64,000 nt of DNA from contig JAFGEL010000056.1 in the NCBI GenBank assembly GCA_016931615.1, forward strand, positions 1-64,000, read 5' to 3'. The position numbers were made by a program, and so were the translations under genes. Positions 61,970 to 64,000 of the stretch are shown piece by piece (position 1 is the stretch's first letter; the number at the start of each line of letters is the position of its first letter). The notes beneath the pieces are model-generated. The model was given only the letters and a program-made list of their open reading frames with translations. It searched no databases and was not told the origin of the DNA. This DNA is from Desulfuromonadales bacterium (GTDB lineage: Bacteria > Desulfobacterota > Desulfuromonadia > Desulfuromonadales > Geopsychrobacteraceae).

Positions 61970-63499
61970 ATGAACGAAAAAACACCAGAACATCAAGAAA
62001 TTACCGTTTTTGTTGCCGGAGCAACCGGCTATATCGGTGGCCGCCTGGTTCCTCGGCTACTTGAAGCGGGCCATGCCGTCAAAGCTATGGTGCGTGCCCC
62101 GCAGAAGCTCGAGAACCGCCCCTGGGCCGGGCACCCCAAATTGACCATCATTCGCGGCGATATTCTCGACGAAAACAGCGTCCGTTCCGCCGTTCAGGGC
62201 TGTCAGGCCGCTTACTACCTGATCCATTCGATGAATCCCGAGGTCGAAGATTTCGCCCAAACCGATCGCAAAGCGGCTCGGAACATGATCATAGCCGCCG
62301 AGCAGGCCGGTCTGCAGCAGATTATTTATCTTGGCGGACTGGGCGAGAATGATCAGGGGCTCAGTCATCACCTGCAATCGCGCAGCGAAGTCGGCGCCAT
62401 TCTGCAGCAGGGCAAAGTTCCGGTAACGATTCTCAGAGCCGCAATGATTATCGGTTCGGGCAGCGCCTCGTTTGAGATTCTGCGTTACCTGGTCGATCGC
62501 CTGCCGGTCATGATCACCCCGCGCTGGCTGAATACCCCCTGTCAACCGATCGGCGTACGCAATGTCCTGCAATACCTGATCGGCTGCCTGCTGAACCCGG
62601 CAACAATCGGAGCAACCTTTGATATCGGCCAGCCCGAAGTCACGAACTATCACAACCTGATGAAAGTCTACGCTGAAGAAGCCGGTCTGCCCCGACGCTG
62701 GATTATTCCCGTCCCGGTGTTGACGCCGCGCCTCAGTTCCTACTGGATTCACCTCGTCACCCCGGTCCCGGCTTCAATCGCCAGACCCCTGGCCGAAGGC
62801 TTAAGCAACCCGGTCATCTGCCAGGAAAATCGCCTGGCAAAACTGATCCCTCAAGACCTTTTCAATGAACGCCAATCGATTCGCTTGGCTCTCGAAAGGA
62901 TGCGCCAGCAACAGGTCGAAACCTCCTGGACCGATTCGGGGATCATTCATCCGGCCGAATGGAGCATCCCCGGAGATCCCCACTGGGCGGGCGGCAGTCT
63001 CTTTGAAGACTCGCGACGCGTTGTCATTAACGCGGTCCCTGAGGATATCTGGCCGGCCGTAAAATCGATCGGAGGAGAATCCGGCTACTACTATGCCGAC
63101 TGGCTTTGGGAAATTCGCGGTTTGATGGATCGCATCTGTGGCGGTGTCGGGTTGTGTCGCGGGCGCCGTAGTTCAGAGGAGCTTTTTCCAGGAGATGCGG
63201 TTGATTTCTGGCGCGTTATCGACGTCAAAAAGCCCGACTTCCTCATGCTCTCCGCGGAAATGAAACTTCCCGGCGAGGCAGTCCTCTCGTTTCGGCTGAA
63301 AGCCCTGGAGAACGGTCAAACCGAGCTCCAGCAGATCGCCAGATTTTTGCCCAAGGGTTTATTCGGGATTCTCTACTGGTATGCGGTCATGCCGTTTCAT
63401 CATTATGTCTTCAATGGCATGTTAAGAGGCATCGTCAATGCAGCGGACAAAAACATTGTCACCGGCCCGGAACGCTTTTTACCTGAGCAGACGGGCTGA
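61970..63499 (+). CDS. SDR-family oxidoreductase with C-terminal DUF2867
   Basis: 509 residues. N-terminal NAD(P)-binding Rossmann domain VFVAGATGYIGGRLVPRL (residues ~13-30), IIYLGGLGE and an atypical-SDR body to ~310. The C-terminal DUF2867 (~345-500) is of the START-like fold: HWAGGSLFEDSRR, SGYYYADWLWEIRGLMD, FWRVIDVKKPDFLML. Domain order and length are normal for the fusion. Substrate unknown. Confidence 0.88.
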   Translation: MNEKTPEHQEITVFVAGATGYIGGRLVPRLLEAGHAVKAMVRAPQKLENRPWAGHPKLTIIRGDILDENSVRSAVQGCQAAYYLIHSMNPEVEDFAQTDRKAARNMIIAAEQAGLQQIIYLGGLGENDQGLSHHLQSRSEVGAILQQGKVPVTILRAAMIIGSGSASFEILRYLVDRLPVMITPRWLNTPCQPIGVRNVLQYLIGCLLNPATIGATFDIGQPEVTNYHNLMKVYAEEAGLPRRWIIPVPVLTPRLSSYWIHLVTPVPASIARPLAEGLSNPVICQENRLAKLIPQDLFNERQSIRLALERMRQQQVETSWTDSGIIHPAEWSIPGDPHWAGGSLFEDSRRVVINAVPEDIWPAVKSIGGESGYYYADWLWEIRGLMDRICGGVGLCRGRRSSEELFPGDAVDFWRVIDVKKPDFLMLSAEMKLPGEAVLSFRLKALENGQTELQQIARFLPKGLFGILYWYAVMPFHHYVFNGMLRGIVNAADKNIVTGPERFLPEQTG

Positions 63500-63502
63500 C
63501 GG

Positions 63503-64000
63503 TCAGAGCTTATCGCCGGACCCGGCTTCATCAAAAAAAATAGCGACAATCTGCCTGAACTCATTGTCAACCTTCTGGATCGCCGGGGCAATCATCTCCG
63601 GCGACAGACCCGTTTCGACCCATGCCTGAAGGTATAGCTCAGGAACTTCCTTGATTAAAAGTATTTCCTCACTACAAGCGTGAGCAAAAACATCCGCTAT
63701 GTGCACAAGACAGGCTTCTTTAGCAAAATGGGCCAGACGGGGCGAATGATGATGACCGATCATGCGTATCAGGGTAGGAGAAAGACGCCATTTTTCCGCC
63801 AACAGCTTGCCGATGATGCTGTGATCCGTTTTCAGGCAGTCCTGTTCGGCCCGGTACATGGGCAGTTTATCATGGCGGGCCAAGTTGACAGCACAGGCAT
63901 ACTGGAGAGGCATACGGTCCAACATGACCAGGCGGCCGATATCATGCAATAAGCCCCCGGTAAAATATTTTTCGCTGTCTTTTTCCCCCAACTGTTCTGC
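63503..64000 (-). CDS. HDOD-domain protein, C-terminal part (runs off the window)
   Basis: 166 residues visible; the frame is open at 64000 and the N-terminus lies outside. FTGGLLHDIGRLVML, ETDHSIIGKLLAEKWRLSP-like helix and MIGHHHSP are the conserved parts of HDOD domains, which act in signalling without the full HD catalytic set. Convergent with the SDR gene, 3 bp between stops. Confidence 0.85.
   Translation of the reverse strand, partial: AEQLGEKDSEKYFTGGLLHDIGRLVMLDRMPLQYACAVNLARHDKLPMYRAEQDCLKTDHSIIGKLLAEKWRLSPTLIRMIGHHHSPRLAHFAKEACLVHIADVFAHACSEEILLIKEVPELYLQAWVETGLSPEMIAPAIQKVDNEFRQIVAIFFDEAGSGDKL

Overview
The window looks like a chromosome segment from an anaerobic, respiratory deltaproteobacterium of the Desulfuromonadales/Geobacterales type. 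The evidence is a quinone-linked group 1 and a cytosolic group 3b [NiFe] hydrogenase in one gene string, a PerR/rubrerythrin/KatG peroxide block, an apparent in-frame selenocysteine codon, a sigma-54 regulator/peroxiredoxin pair, and a 72-residue protein of a kind I know mainly from Geobacter relatives. No species can be named from the sequence alone.

Layout. 1-2.6 kb is a scarred region: a ferredoxin-domain fragment between inverted repeats, a partial copy of a FrnE-like gene, the intact FrnE gene with UGA in place of its first redox cysteine, and a Phd/ParE toxin-antitoxin pair. 2.7-9.6 kb carries a ketopantoate-reductase family protein, a four-gene YbhGFSR-type ABC exporter behind a structured leader, and a secreted protein. 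9.6-26.2 kb is a minus-strand hydrogenase supercluster. It starts with a Tat-exported group 1 small subunit, large subunit, cytochrome b, protease and HypF. It continues with HydBGDA (group 3b), a second protease, HypB, a three-gene ABC importer, then HypC, HypD, HypE and HypA. 26.4-31.2 kb holds single genes: a cytochrome c lipoprotein, dienelactone hydrolase, ROK kinase, DCC protein, SHOCT protein and HerA-like ATPase.

31.2-40.3 kb is a carboxylate uptake and catabolism locus: TctABC transporter, AbrB-like membrane protein, citryl-CoA-lyase-like protein, family III CoA-transferase, an IclR regulator whose likely operators lie before both operons, and a CitA/CitB-type two-component pair. A large PAS hybrid kinase follows. 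44-48.4 kb is the peroxide block (rubrerythrin, katG, PerR with two PerR/Fur-like boxes) and a metallo-beta-lactamase-fold hydrolase.

48.5-55.6 kb is the most unusual part. A tRNA-Thr(CGU) gene is followed by five more 76-nt tRNA-Thr-like units, each with a related terminator hairpin. One unrelated cargo sits in each interval: a cation exchanger, an alpha/beta hydrolase, an EamA transporter, a HigBA pair and a DEAD-box helicase. Three units also carry, about 155 nt upstream, the 5' half of a different tRNA followed by a conserved block. This is a tandem cassette array built on tRNA-like repeats, and the window contains no recombinase.

55.6-64 kb holds a polytopic membrane protein, a peroxiredoxin with a -24/-12 promoter, a divergent sigma-54 activator with three operator repeats placed like upstream activating sites, a small conserved protein, a DUF4126 protein, a DUF523/DUF1722 protein, an SDR/DUF2867 protein and the C-terminal part of an HDOD protein.
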